From Diphasiastrum complanatum (taxonomy: Eukaryota; Streptophyta; Lycopodiopsida; Lycopodiales; Lycopodiaceae): a stretch of 64,000 nucleotides of DNA. This document shows positions 22,001 to 31,931 of the stretch, piece after piece. The position numbers and the translations under genes were made by a program. The stretch lies in assembly GCA_029204225.1 (NCBI GenBank), contig CM055093.1, forward strand, positions 3,648,974 to 3,712,973, written 5' to 3'. The first letter of the stretch is position 1; each line of letters starts with the position of its first letter. Below the pieces are notes generated by a model. The model was not told where the DNA came from. It ran no database searches and saw only the letters and a list, made by a program, of their open reading frames with translations.

Positions 22001-23129
22001 ATTTGTTTTCTTGACAAATGAAGCTATATTTTCATTTTAAATATTTTTTTTCTTGATTTTCGTTAGAGGAGTTCCAAATTTGCAAAAGACCTTTTGCAAA
22101 TATGTTGTTTATTTATCTTTTCAAGATTTTTTACACATGGTCTAATCAAAACACTCAAATTTCAAATCCACGTAACATAACTTGTCAAAATTGAATATAA
22201 GTTTCTTTTTTTTAATGAAATTGCAATTTGGTATTGGGAGCATTTTGCTACCATGCCATTTTGTCCATAGTTTAGTGTGCAGTTCATTAAAAATTATACA
22301 ACAACTTTAATTGTAGCTCAGATTGAGACAATTTTGGTTTTATTAGTTATCGCTCAATCAGAGCTTTTTAAAAATACTTTACATGACTTAGTTTTTGTCT
22401 ATGATTCAAAAGTTACAGTCGGTTAAAATTTACAATCAAAATTTAATATCAATTTTGTGTGTGGTTGACTTGTTTGACTAATTCAAACATGTCAACTATG
22501 CAAAAAAATGATATTAGGTGTTGACTGCGTCAAATAAGTCAATTGCATACAAAACCAATATTAAGTATTGATTGCAAATTTTTTGACTAATCATAATTTT
22601 TGAACTGTAGCTTGAAATTAGGTCATGTAAGATGTCATTGAAAGGTTATTGTCAAGCACTTTCTAATGACACCCAAATCTTCTCAATCGAAGATATGGTT
22701 AAAAGTTTTTTTTTTCCCCTCAATGAGTCACAAACTATACTATACACATAATAGTTAAACATTATAAATTGTGCAGCTAGAAATGGATAAGTTTTGAGCA
22801 AAACATTATTTTATTTTGATAATTTACATTGACAAATTTAATATAATGTGGCATTCCTTATGTATTTGCTAGTTTTGTATACAAAATTCGAGTTCGATCA
22901 ATCTAGTTTTTGGAGTGCAAACTCTCTTGCTTGTAGATCTTTTGAAGGTTCTAAAATCAAAGTTTTCACTTGGTATGAAAGTTAGATGCATGCAAGCTTG
23001 ATGTTTTATCATCCTATGCATGTTGTTGAGTGCAAAAATCAAGATTTTGAGGCTTCTTGAGATCTCGATGGGCATATAGTTTCAAGAACATTAATGATGA
23101 CACTTTTTGGGAGTTCATAGGACCAAGTA
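19051..23129. other. AT-rich, no gene recognised
   Basis: Just above the LINE endonuclease (19050-19460) there may be a decayed LINE ORF1/linker on the - strand. The rest is very AT-rich, with poly-T runs (21169-21186) and scattered short frames with no recognisable domain. A stem-loop at 22446-22561 is listed separately. Confidence 0.6.
22446..22561. repeat. Imperfect 33-bp inverted repeat (MITE-like)
   Basis: 22446-22478 (ATATCAATTTTGTG...) pairs imperfectly with 22529-22561 around a 50-base loop. Both arms include GTTGACTTGTTTGAC-type sequence or its complement. Flanking bases continue to pair weakly. No transposase is nearby. Confidence 0.6.
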
Positions 23130-23149
23130 GGTTCACTTCAGTGTGTGTG

Positions 23150-23380
23150 AGGTGGAGCTGTGAAGAGTCCAAGAATGGTGGTGCCACCATATTTTTTTTT
23201 CATAGATGACCACTCTAGATTCACTTGGGATTTATCTCTTATCATCAAAAGCCATGGTGTTTGACACTTTCTTGAGGTTTTTTAATTAGTGATGATGTCT
23301 CCAACTTTGTTGATTTAGACACTACATTTCAGCACATGACATAGGTAACTTTTAATGCGCATATCTATGTCAATAGAACT
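23150..23380 (+). pseudogene. Copia integrase remnant, + strand
   Basis: A short decayed frame includes FFIDDHSRFTWDLSL and then SHGV, resembling the integrase segment FIDDYSRxTW of Copia elements. Stops follow quickly. It is in the opposite direction to the Copia pieces at 23760-24720. Confidence 0.5.
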
Positions 23381-23759
23381 CCATGTTGAATTTTGTTGAT
23401 GGACATGTTACTGTAGTCATATAAGAATTTTTAGAGTAGACAATTGTGAATAATGTAGTAAAAGACGTCGTATTGCACATGCACATCTAAAAATATTGAA
23501 ATAAAATCAACATTCTCGCATGTTTGACACATCATATCTTGCTTGCAATTTGCTCATAATCAATGGCTCGATTTCTTCAAACGATAACTCTATAGTATAT
23601 GAAGAATATGTCTATGAAAGGCTTTTGGTGACATTTGTGATGCTTAGTGAGATATGGATTTTTGAAAGAGTGCTTGAAATACACACTTTTGTGTGCATTT
23701 TGCTACAACTCTAGCATTTGTATACAAAAAAATATAATTATGAAATTTTATTAAGCATT

Positions 23760-24720
23760 TCAATATATATGTACCTCAATGCCCAAGACATATTGTAAGG
23801 GCCCGAGATTTTTCATCTTAAATTTCTTATGCAATGATATTTTGGTCTCATCAATGAGATTGACATTGTTTAAAAAAAAAATGTCATGTACATATAGTGG
23901 AAGAATAATTACTTCAGTATCAAATAATATAAAGTACAATGAAGAATCTAAATTGTAGCCCCATGTGGCATTTTCCACGTGGATAACAATGCATTTTGTT
24001 AGGGATATGTCATCAAAAATGATAAATAGATCATCAAATCAATTTAGTTTCAAGTTGTTAATTTATTTTCAGAGAAGTCATTCTTCTTCTCCTCTCTGTT
24101 CCACCATACATGTAGACTAATTAGGGATAAGCTATCATGTTTATAGTATGTGCAAGAGAAAAATTTATATAAGAATAAGATGCGCTATTATTATAAAAGT
24201 GAAACCAAGTGATAGAAGTAAGGAGTTGAGTCTAGAATTCCATGACCTTGGAGCTTGTTTTAGGCCATAAAAGATCTTTGTGAGTAAGGAAATCTTGTTT
24301 TCATGTCCAAGTTTGATAAAGCCCTCGGGTTGCTCCATGTAGATCTCCTCCTCTAAAGACCTCCTTGGAGACACATTGAGCTCTTGATTTTCCCTCTCTT
24401 GAACCCCCCGTGGATCTCTATCAATGGCGTGAATGCGTTGTGGATTTGAAGGTGCTTCATCAAGTTTACTTGAGGATACATCATCTATATTGAAGATCTT
24501 TCCTTCATGAAATACTACATCTCTACTGATTACAATTTTCTTAGTAGAAAGTACATAGAATCTATAAGCTTGGCTTGATGAACAAAATCCAAATTTAAAT
24601 GCCTTTCATTGAATTTGAATAATCTTTTTTCCTATTATTTGACGGAACATGCACAAAGCAAATGGATCCAAGGTTGTGGTTGCCAAAACATGTAGTACAT
24701 TTTGTACGTTGCTTAATAGT
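23760..24720 (-). pseudogene. Copia integrase end fused to reverse transcriptase, deleted
   Basis: On the - strand, from high to low coordinates: CFVHVPSNNRKK and SQAYRFYVLSTKKIVISRDV (end of integrase), a short linker, EEEIYMEQPEGFIK, then YGLKQAPRSWNSRLN...SLGF and, after further damage, LPLYVHDIFFLNN (the YVDD box with V-H-D in place of V-D-D) and KMKNLGPLQYVLGIEV. These are Copia reverse-transcriptase motifs. The linker between integrase and RT, normally 150-250 residues, is about 50 long, and stops are frequent. It is non-functional. Confidence 0.82.
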
Positions 24721-24929
24721 GTTCACAACACTATAGTGGGATTTTTATGGTGTTATGAAGCCAGCCATTGGATTTCTAGTTATGAACTTCTTGATAATTC
24801 ATAAATCAATAAGTTACTACTCTTGAGATGAGTTCATATGTTGTTCCCAATTGTTGGAAGTTTTTATCCTTATCATTTCAATTGGTGAGTTGTACAAAAT
24901 CATTTTCATTACATTTCAGTATGGAATAT

Positions 24930-25932
24930 TTAATATGATTTCCATACATACATCAACACTGCCTGTATGGTTGGTGGTTGATCTGCTAGATCTGGAGCTC
25001 CCCCCTGGTCCATGCTCGAATCAACCCCTGTATCCATTTGTATAGCTTCTTGGTGCGAAGGGGAGAATTGCGGCATGACCGGGACGGGGATTTGTGGTCC
25101 GGCTTCCAACACTTGAGCGGCGGCTTTTTCATAGGCGTTGATGGCCTCTTTTGCCTTTGGCAACTCAGTTGAAGCTGCTCCTTTGAACCTATCAAAGCGG
25201 CCTTGGAATCCCTGAAGGGCCACTTTGTATGTTTCCACTTTCTTGAACAAATATGCAATCTCCGTCAGTGTGACCGGATGATCGGATATTTGTGTTTGCA
25301 GATAGGCATCACGCTCAAGGGTGGTCGCATCCAATTCACCTTGAAGCCGTGTGCGATCTTGTTCAGCCATTTGTAATTGCCCCTTCAGCAGTTGCACCTG
25401 TTGCTTGGCCTCTTGCACTGCCTTATCTACCTGATCCTGTGCGGTTGTTAGGGCATTTTGCAGGGAGCTCATGTAGGTTTCCAATCGATCAGCTTGTTGC
25501 TGGGCCAATGTCTTTTTGCTTTCAGCCTTTTTTTCATGTTGCTTGGCTATCTTGACCTCTCGATCCAGTTGGACAAATTTCTGGCTGATTAGAGTGGTTT
25601 TGGATCCTAGATTAGAGATCCTCTGCTCCATTTTCTTCTTCTTATCCAGCATAGACTGGATCACTTGCCCAAGGCTGGAAACTAACCCTAGAGCATCACC
25701 ATAATTGACGGTCGTGGAGGTGGCAGCAGCAGGAGACCCTGATGGTAACCCTTCAGGCACCGTGGTGTCGAACTGCTTTGGTGACTTTACAGCTGTGTCG
25801 ACCCGAAGTGTGGCTGGGCTACCTTGTGTGGGTGGTTGCTGACTGGCATCTTCGACACCAATAGTAGATTCATGGATATGCCCGAATCCTCTTCCAGGGG
25901 ATTGGGGTTCAAAGGGCGCCGGGCTCTGAGGC
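24930..25932 (-). CDS. Extra 3' frame of the Tat element, part 2: coiled-coil protein
   Basis: About 276 residues from an internal methionine at 25760; the same frame is open upstream to about 25960, adding a proline-rich stretch (SPAPFEPQSPGRGFG). Residues ~35-165 are a long heptad-like coiled coil rich in K, E, Q and L (KKKKMEQRISNLGS, AKQHEKKAESKKTLAQQQA, DQVDKAVQEAKQQVQLLKG). A proline-rich tail follows (AGPQIPVPVMPQFSPS). There is no signal peptide or membrane segment. It overlaps the end of part 1 in another frame, so the two were almost certainly one protein of some 590 residues split by a single indel. The function is unknown. The C-terminal end (VLMYVWKSY) may be junction sequence. 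Confidence 0.6.
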
Positions 25933-26760
25933 CTAATGAGATGACTCGGTCGGTGCTTCTTCGTAAATCAAAAGCACAGAATCCAGGTGGAAGCCATGGA
26001 TTCTGTTTTCTAAGTGAGAAGTGGCTAAGAGGGACAATAGAGAGCCAGCGACGAACTGCTGCTTTGTATTGGCCTTAATAGCTTGCTTGAGCTCACCAGA
26101 AACAGTCTTGAACCAGTTATATGGTTCAAGAGGGGATTTGGCCAACTTAGTGTGGGACTCCACTATCCTGTGAAGGATTTGAGATGTGATGCGGTCTTTC
26201 CTGAGGTTTCCAACCATCAGGAAATGATTCAACAATTGGACAGTGGCGTGGATGGAAGGCTCAGCGATGGCTTTCAGAAGGTAGCCATCATTAGTCCAGT
26301 GCAGATCGTTGGTGAGGTCAATGTGTGGCTTGATGGCCTGTTTGGCGTGCTTGTGATTGGGTGAGGCTTGCGTACCGGATGAGATTCCTATAGCTGCAAG
26401 TGCGGCCTCAGTGACGTGCACCTTGTGTGTGGCTCCTTGGAAGGTGATATAAAACTTGGATTTCTCTTCCTTCCATGTACTGAAGGCAAGAGTGATGAAA
26501 TCCATATTGATTCGTCCCGAAAAGGCTCTCTCATGAATACCCATTGCAGTAAGTAGAGGCTTCGCAAGGGTCATCCACTGAGTGACCATGCTTGTGCTAG
26601 GAAGAATCATGGTGTCCGTTGCAGATGGGACATCACGATGGATAGTATAACGCGGATACTGGGAAGTATCGGTAGAAGACATGATGATTATAAAGGAATT
26701 ATAGCCGTGTAAAAGTGTATCAGAAGGCAATGCAGGAAACCTGGAAGGCTTTGGTCGCAA
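25933..26760 (-). CDS. Extra 3' frame of the Tat element, part 1: globular domain of unknown function
   Basis: 275 residues are open; the more likely start is the internal methionine at 26682 (MSSTDTSQYPRYTIHRD). The sequence looks globular: MVTQWMTLAKPLLTAMGIHE, RINMDFITLAFSTW, KSKFYITFQGATHKVHVTEA and AALAAIGIS, then an alpha-helical half. The pattern GRIN.DFI..F.........V..QG....VT..ALAAIGI faintly recalls the putative plant transposon domain found in extra frames of grass and legume retroelements, but I cannot confirm it. There is no zinc finger, protease or transmembrane segment, so it is not a typical envelope protein. It lies downstream of pol in the same direction, 736 bases after its stop. 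Confidence 0.6.
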   Translation of the reverse strand: MRPKPSRFPALPSDTLLHGYNSFIIIMSSTDTSQYPRYTIHRDVPSATDTMILPSTSMVTQWMTLAKPLLTAMGIHERAFSGRINMDFITLAFSTWKEEKSKFYITFQGATHKVHVTEAALAAIGISSGTQASPNHKHAKQAIKPHIDLTNDLHWTNDGYLLKAIAEPSIHATVQLLNHFLMVGNLRKDRITSQILHRIVESHTKLAKSPLEPYNWFKTVSGELKQAIKANTKQQFVAGSLLSLLATSHLENRIHGFHLDSVLLIYEEAPTESSH

Positions 26761-26899
26761 GAAAAATTCGCAAGAGCTTCGCTAGCACAAGTGAGGAATG
26801 AATCAAATTCAGCCAACTTATAGGTGAATTTGGTGGGTCCATTACACTGAATAGTAGTTGGGCTGATTAGTTCTGAACAAAAATTTGCAGGCATGTACA

Positions 26900-27300
26900 G
26901 TACTGTTAAAATAGGCTATATAAATCTCGGCGAAGGTTTCTAGGGATCTGAACCTATCAGGCGAACGTTTTTCAGAGCTGGCGAAGGATGAACCTTCGCC
27001 CAGGAGGGTCCTTTGCCCAGGTACTATCATAAATGCATTTTTTCACAATCTGAACCTATGGACAACCTAATTTTGACATTTTAAGATCATCTAGCAGGTT
27101 GACGAAGGTTCATAATGAGGTTATGATGCTCGACGAAGGTTTCTAAAATGGTATATCACTGAACATTCATCTGACTCAAAAATTGAATTTTCTCTTGTCA
27201 AAAACCTTCGCCCACCTCAATTTACATAAATCAAGGGTGGATGTATAGTCTGAGAACTCAGCGAAGGTTTCTAATACTGTATTGGCCAAATCTGTCCAAA
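26900..27300 (-). repeat. Cluster of CGAAGGTT-type motifs in the pol to extra-frame spacer
   Basis: The core CGAAGGTT, usually within (G/A)CGAAGGTTTCT, or its complement occurs at about 26930, 26981-27000 (as the facing pair GGCGAAGG-ATGAA-CCTTCGCC), 27102, 27132, 27203 and 27261. A near-copy GCGAACGTTT sits at 26961. The spacer has no coding frame. The same motif recurs in the leader at 32190-32790. Confidence 0.8.
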
Positions 27301-27496
27301 ATAGTGGTTTTCTAAGTCATTTTCCATAAAAAAATTACTGTGCTTCTTTTTCCTTATGCTGATGACTTCCTGACTTTTGCTCATCAGTCTTTTCTTATTA
27401 TTATTTTTTTAACTGTCTTTTTCCAAAAAAAATCAGTGAATTAAATACTGAAAACAAAAAATTGAAAACAAATAAAAATAAAAGAATATATTGAGA

Positions 27497-29653
27497 TCAA
27501 GCTTGCTGAACTGGCGGAGCAGACTGCCAAAACTTGCGTAATCGGTTGCCATTTACCGGAGTATCAAATCGTTTTCCATCCAAGTGCTCAAGAATTACTG
27601 CGCCATAGTTTAGAATTTTTTTTGCTTTATACGAGCTTTCACCAGTAAACTTCAACTTACCCTTGATCAACTTGGTTTTGTACATCAATGCAAGATCTCC
27701 TGTTTCCAGATCTTTCTTGTGCAATCGACGATCATGCCATGCCTTGCGGCGGTCTTTCTCTGCTGCTAAGGCATGAACTGCCATCAATCGGGTTTCACAT
27801 AATTTGTGCAATGCTTCATGATAAAGTTGTAAAGGCTGATCATCATTTAATCGTTCCGTTGCTGCTATGCGTAAAGATGAGATTGAAAATTCAATTGGCA
27901 TAACAACATCTTGACCATAAACCAGTTGAAAAGGTGTTTGATTTGTACTATTTTTGTAAGCGGTTCTAAATGCCCATAATGCTACATACAGTTTATGTTT
28001 CCAATCAGACCGACTTGCTTCAACTGTCTTTGTCGTAATGGTGCAGAGAATCTTATTGGAAGATTCAGCTTGGCCATTTCCTCTGGGATAATAGGGAGTA
28101 CTAAATCTGTGTATAACAATTTTTTTTTCCAATAAACACTTCATTGTTTGACTAACAAAGTGTGTACCCCAATCACTGACAATTTTGATCGGACATCCAA
28201 ATCTGATTATAATATTTTCATATAGAAACTTGGTCGTAGATTTCACATCAGCCACTTTGACAGCTTTGGCTTCAATCCACTTGGTCATATAATCAGTTGC
28301 GACGATAATGTATCGGGCCTGAGATCCTTGCGCAGCGGGATGAATAGGACCAAGATAATCCAGTCCCCATTTTTCAAATCGTGCTTGTGATAAAATCGGA
28401 TGTAAGGGTTCATAATTCTGTCGAGTAGGCCATCGTGCTCGCTGGCAGACATCACATGTCTGAATAAAATTTTCTATGTCCTTATGAAGTGTAGGCCACC
28501 AACAACCGGATTGCAAACGTTTGCGAACAGTAATATCTGTAGAGAAGTGTCCTCCACCCATGCCATCATGTGAAAACATGATTAAATCTGGTACTTCATG
28601 CGGTAAAACACATCTTCGTGAAATATTATCTGATCCACGACGATACAATTGTCCTGCAATTAATTGATAAGGTTGAGCCTTATGAATCAATTGTCTTTTC
28701 TGTATTTTTGTCAAAGAGTCATTCGGTTGTTCTAGCATCAGATACTCAACAATATTTGCCACCCACTCAAGTACTGCTTCAACATAGAACAACGCAGCAT
28801 CTGGCAGTTCATCATCCACTTCAGTATTAACTGGTGCGGATTCAATTCGCGAAACGAGATCGGCTAGATAATGTTGCTTCCCCTTTCTGACCACAATTCG
28901 AAAGTCAAATTCAGTCAATAATAATAACCATCTTGCATTACGTCTAGTATTACACGTCTTATTTACTAAGTAAAGTAACGGTTGATGATCCGTATAAAAT
29001 GCAAAGTGCATTTTCATGAGGTAGTGACGAAATTTTTGAACATAAAAAATCATGGCTAGCGCTTCACGTTCTGTTGTTGAATAATTCTTCTTTGGATCTG
29101 TAAGCTGTCTGCTTGCAAATCGTACAGGATAATCCTTCTTATAGTCACCTGGCTGCGTTAAAACTGATCCAATGGCGTATTTTGAGGCATCCGTATGAAC
29201 ATGAAACTCTAATGTCCAATCTGGAGAATGCAAAATTGGTGTTGAAGATAATGCTTTTTTTAACTTTTCAAAGGCTTCTAACGCCTCTACTGTCCAAATA
29301 GGAACAATAGTTAATTTGTATATAGGTCGTGCTAAATCCGCAAAGAAAATAATAAAAATTCGATAGTAGTTCGCATGACCCATAAACACATCAACTCCTC
29401 GAATTGTTGCTGGCGGTGGCAATTTCACAATAACTTTGATCTTAGAATAATCGGTGACAATACCATGTCTTGATATCACATGTCCAAGCACCACTCCGTG
29501 AGAAACCCATATCTGGCATTTTTCTGGATTTAGAGAAATCTGATATTTGCGGCATCTTTCAGAGACTTTCTCCAATCGATCCAACTGGTCTGTATCTGTA
29601 CTATGAACTCCCAAGTCGTCCAAGTAAATTTCAAGAAATTTCTGCAAAGGCAA
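27497..29653 (-). CDS. Tat element pol: end of RT, RNase H, integrase
   Basis: 718 residues are uninterrupted. Positions 1-15 hold the RT catalytic box IYLDD; connection and thumb follow. RNase H (about 150-270) shows HTDASKYAIG, TTEREALA and YTDHQPL, with its catalytic D, E and D in place. Integrase has the HHCC zinc site (HDGMGGGHFS...CDVCQR, about 365-410), the core LDYLGPI (first D), SDWGTHF (second D) and GQAESSNK (E), then WAFRTAYKNSTNQTPF..VYG. The enzyme would copy and integrate element cDNA. The start is only the beginning of the open frame; the polyprotein continues upstream through frameshifts at 29654-30259. Confidence 0.9.
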   Translation of the reverse strand: MPLQKFLEIYLDDLGVHSTDTDQLDRLEKVSERCRKYQISLNPEKCQIWVSHGVVLGHVISRHGIVTDYSKIKVIVKLPPPATIRGVDVFMGHANYYRIFIIFFADLARPIYKLTIVPIWTVEALEAFEKLKKALSSTPILHSPDWTLEFHVHTDASKYAIGSVLTQPGDYKKDYPVRFASRQLTDPKKNYSTTEREALAMIFYVQKFRHYLMKMHFAFYTDHQPLLYLVNKTCNTRRNARWLLLLTEFDFRIVVRKGKQHYLADLVSRIESAPVNTEVDDELPDAALFYVEAVLEWVANIVEYLMLEQPNDSLTKIQKRQLIHKAQPYQLIAGQLYRRGSDNISRRCVLPHEVPDLIMFSHDGMGGGHFSTDITVRKRLQSGCWWPTLHKDIENFIQTCDVCQRARWPTRQNYEPLHPILSQARFEKWGLDYLGPIHPAAQGSQARYIIVATDYMTKWIEAKAVKVADVKSTTKFLYENIIIRFGCPIKIVSDWGTHFVSQTMKCLLEKKIVIHRFSTPYYPRGNGQAESSNKILCTITTKTVEASRSDWKHKLYVALWAFRTAYKNSTNQTPFQLVYGQDVVMPIEFSISSLRIAATERLNDDQPLQLYHEALHKLCETRLMAVHALAAEKDRRKAWHDRRLHKKDLETGDLALMYKTKLIKGKLKFTGESSYKAKKILNYGAVILEHLDGKRFDTPVNGNRLRKFWQSAPPVQQA

Positions 29654-30395
29654 ATTGCATTACTCTTTGGAATGAACTTGGTGCATTACAGAGTCTAAAC
29701 GACATTACTTCGTAAGCATAGGTGCCCCATTCTGTTGCAAAAGCAATTTGTGGTGATCGGCAGGTGCAATCTTAACCTGGCTGTAACCACTAAATCCATC
29801 CAGAAAACTATAAGCTTCCGCTCCAACAAGACGATCCAAAATGCTTTCAGTAAAAGGTAACAAAAAGTGATCCTTCCGTGTCACTTTATTCAATGCTTTG
29901 AGATTCACACAGATTCGCAATTTCCCATTTTTCTTAAGAACAATGACAATTGGTGAAATCCATTCGGTATGCTCGATCTCATAAATGAAATTGGCGTCAA
30001 GCAATCTCTGAAGTTCTTTCTTTATCAGATCTGGCACATTAGGATTATAACGATAGAACTTTGTAACCTTTGGTACTGCATCAGGTACTAAAGGTATGGT
30101 GTGTTCAATAACTAATGTCGAAATACCCTTCAAATCTTGATAAGTCCATGCAAAACAATCTTGATACTTAATATAGTAACAAACGGAGTGCTTGATATTG
30201 TTCAGGAGTAAGTTGTGATCCCATTTGTACAATCTTTCTAGGTTCTCTTGGTTCTGCAAGATTCATTGGCTGCGTCCTAGCTAGGCCATCGTAAACCTCT
30301 TTAGATTTCGGCATGTGTTCTTTAGGTTCACGATGTGCTTTAGGTAACATGATAACCACATCATCCAGTGTATAACGTTTAAAATGCTCTGACAT
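29640..30395 (-). pseudogene. Tat element pol: N-terminal half of RT, frameshifted
   Basis: From high to low coordinates: a linker with LTPEQYQALRLLL, then KYQDCFAWTYQDLKGIS, EWISPIVIVLKKNGKLRICV, LKALNKVTRKDHFLLPF and YSFLDGFSGYSQVKIAP (palm motif A, with the catalytic D of LDG). Near 29740 the frame shifts; the expected ATEWG and NAPSSFQRVM motifs lie in another frame, and a third frame resumes just before the IYLDD box. At least two indels therefore split RT. No aspartic protease motif (D-S/T-G or D-N-G) is visible between gag and RT. Confidence 0.82.
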
Positions 30396-30476
30396 ATCAT
30401 GCTGGACTACATTTGCTTGTTCTTTTTCGAAAGGACTTGTCTTGGATCTTCATTTAGTCTTCTTAGCAGGAATTGA

Positions 30477-30815
30477 TCATGGAGGTGATGACTTTCGGGA
30501 TGATAAATCTTTCTTCACAGGTGAAGACTTCCTAGACGATGATGTCTTGCTGGAAATCTGACTTGAAGAATCATTCTTGACTTTTCCTTTGTCTTTATCC
30601 AATAGAGGTGGCACTTCCTTTGAATCGATCTTTTGAGGGGGATTTTCCCATTTCAGGAAAATCCCCCTCAAAAGATGTTGCTTTGCTTGTTTCTTCGTCA
30701 TCGAACCCGTGATCCTATCTCCCTTCAATATAACTGCCTTGGGCGATTTGATTGTTGGTTCATCAAGAACATTACGCACTCCAAATCTGGTCATCCAAGT
30801 GGTGCTTTGTCCCAA
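30477..30815 (-). pseudogene. Tat element gag-pol linker region with perfect hairpin
   Basis: About 112 residues: TWMTRFGVRNVLDEPTIKSP, AVILKGDRITGSMTKKQAK, then a lysine- and serine-rich tail (SSQISSKTSSSRKSSPVKK). In Tat elements this stretch joins gag to protease. The protease itself is not seen. The frame is broken on both sides. A 21-bp perfect inverted repeat falls inside it. Confidence 0.55.
30628..30676. repeat. Perfect 21-bp inverted repeat with 7-base loop
   Basis: ATCTTTTGAGGGGGATTTTC plus C at 30628-30648 and its exact reverse complement at 30656-30676 flank the loop CATTTCA. It lies in the gag-pol junction region of the Tat element, so the genomic RNA would form a very stable stem there. 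Confidence 0.95.
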
Positions 30816-31931
30816 TTTCTCGAGTCTTGTTGTTGAGCGGCAGCATAAATGGCATATTGTTCGGAAGATCCTCCTTCCTGATCATTACCATAGTTCCATT
30901 GCTCAGCACTTCCGTAAGGTTCTGGTTCCATCAAATTGGCAGGAGGAGCAGAGTGTTTTGGTGGGGCAGGCAAAGCTAGACGTTCCGGGTATCCAAGAGT
31001 AGATTGTCGCAGTCTTGCTGCTGGATTGCCTCCATATTGTGGATCTCGATATCCCATCTGGGCATACCATTGCTGAATTATCCGAGGGTTGAAATTGCAA
31101 AAGGCAGTCTCATGGTCAGGTGAATTACATAGATGGCAAACACTGATTTCCATTCGCTTTTTCAATTGAGGACACTCGTTTACTGTGTGATTTCCTATAC
31201 AAATAGAACACCAGACATTTTCCCTGGTAAAAAAAGTCTTTGCAAATTTCTCAGGTTCCTTGTTCGCTTCTCCATGGAAATTTTCCAATGCTTTGATCTT
31301 CTCATCAAATTGCAACTGCAATTTTTCCATCTGTTTCTGCTGGGTCTTCCCAAGTTTCTCGAACTCATTGAGCATCATTTTTGTAGTAGCATTGGCATTC
31401 GTTGATGCAATAGTGGTGGATGTCGTAGTAGTCTGCCCTGCTATATAAGGCAACATAGTCTGATCCGTTTAGGTAGACCTGACAAAAACCACATACTCAT
31501 GGCATTTTCATTAATCAGCTCAAGCTCACATTCAGATCTAAGATGTTTCACCCTTTCGATGTAATCTCGAACCATTTCCCGTTTTTCCATTTTAATTTTA
31601 CTTAAAAGTAGGAAAGGGTCTTCCATAAACTTTCGAGGTTTGAACCGTGTGATAAGGGCTCATTTAACAACTTCCCAATCTGTACGTTCAGTTTCATCTT
31701 GGTTATAGTACCAATCTTGTGTTGCGCTTGTTAAGGCCATAGGAAACAACTTAAGTTTATCTTGAGGATAAATCTCACCATAGACCTCACAGGATTAAGC
31801 ATAGATCTGAAGAAATCTAACTGGATCTGTTAATCCATTATATTTGGGTTTATCTATCGGGGTGCTCTTCTAACAATAATTGGATTGACCTCCTGTGGAG
31901 CACCTCCAGGAGCACCTCCAGGGGCAGCCAT
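30791..31931 (-). pseudogene. Tat element gag with two zinc knuckles
   Basis: Gag packages the element RNA. The likely start is the ATG at 31931 (MAAPGGAPGGAPQ). The first part is interrupted by stops (near 31880, 31800 and 31660) but keeps the gag core: KLKLFPMALTS, TQDWYYNQDETERTDWE, RKFMEDPFLLLSKIKM and RDYIERVKHLRSECE with WFLSGLPKRIR. From 31456 the frame is open for 221 residues: a coiled segment (GKTQQKQMEKLQLQFDEKI), then CSICIGNHTVNEC (CX2CX3HX4C) and CHLCNSPDHETAFC (CX2CX4HX4C), then a proline/glutamine-rich tail. The first knuckle is one residue short of the standard spacing. Confidence 0.8.

Noticed and set aside
24930-26760. Envelope protein in the Tat element
   Set aside because: No signal peptide, transmembrane segment or cysteine pattern; the coiled coil alone does not support an envelope role.
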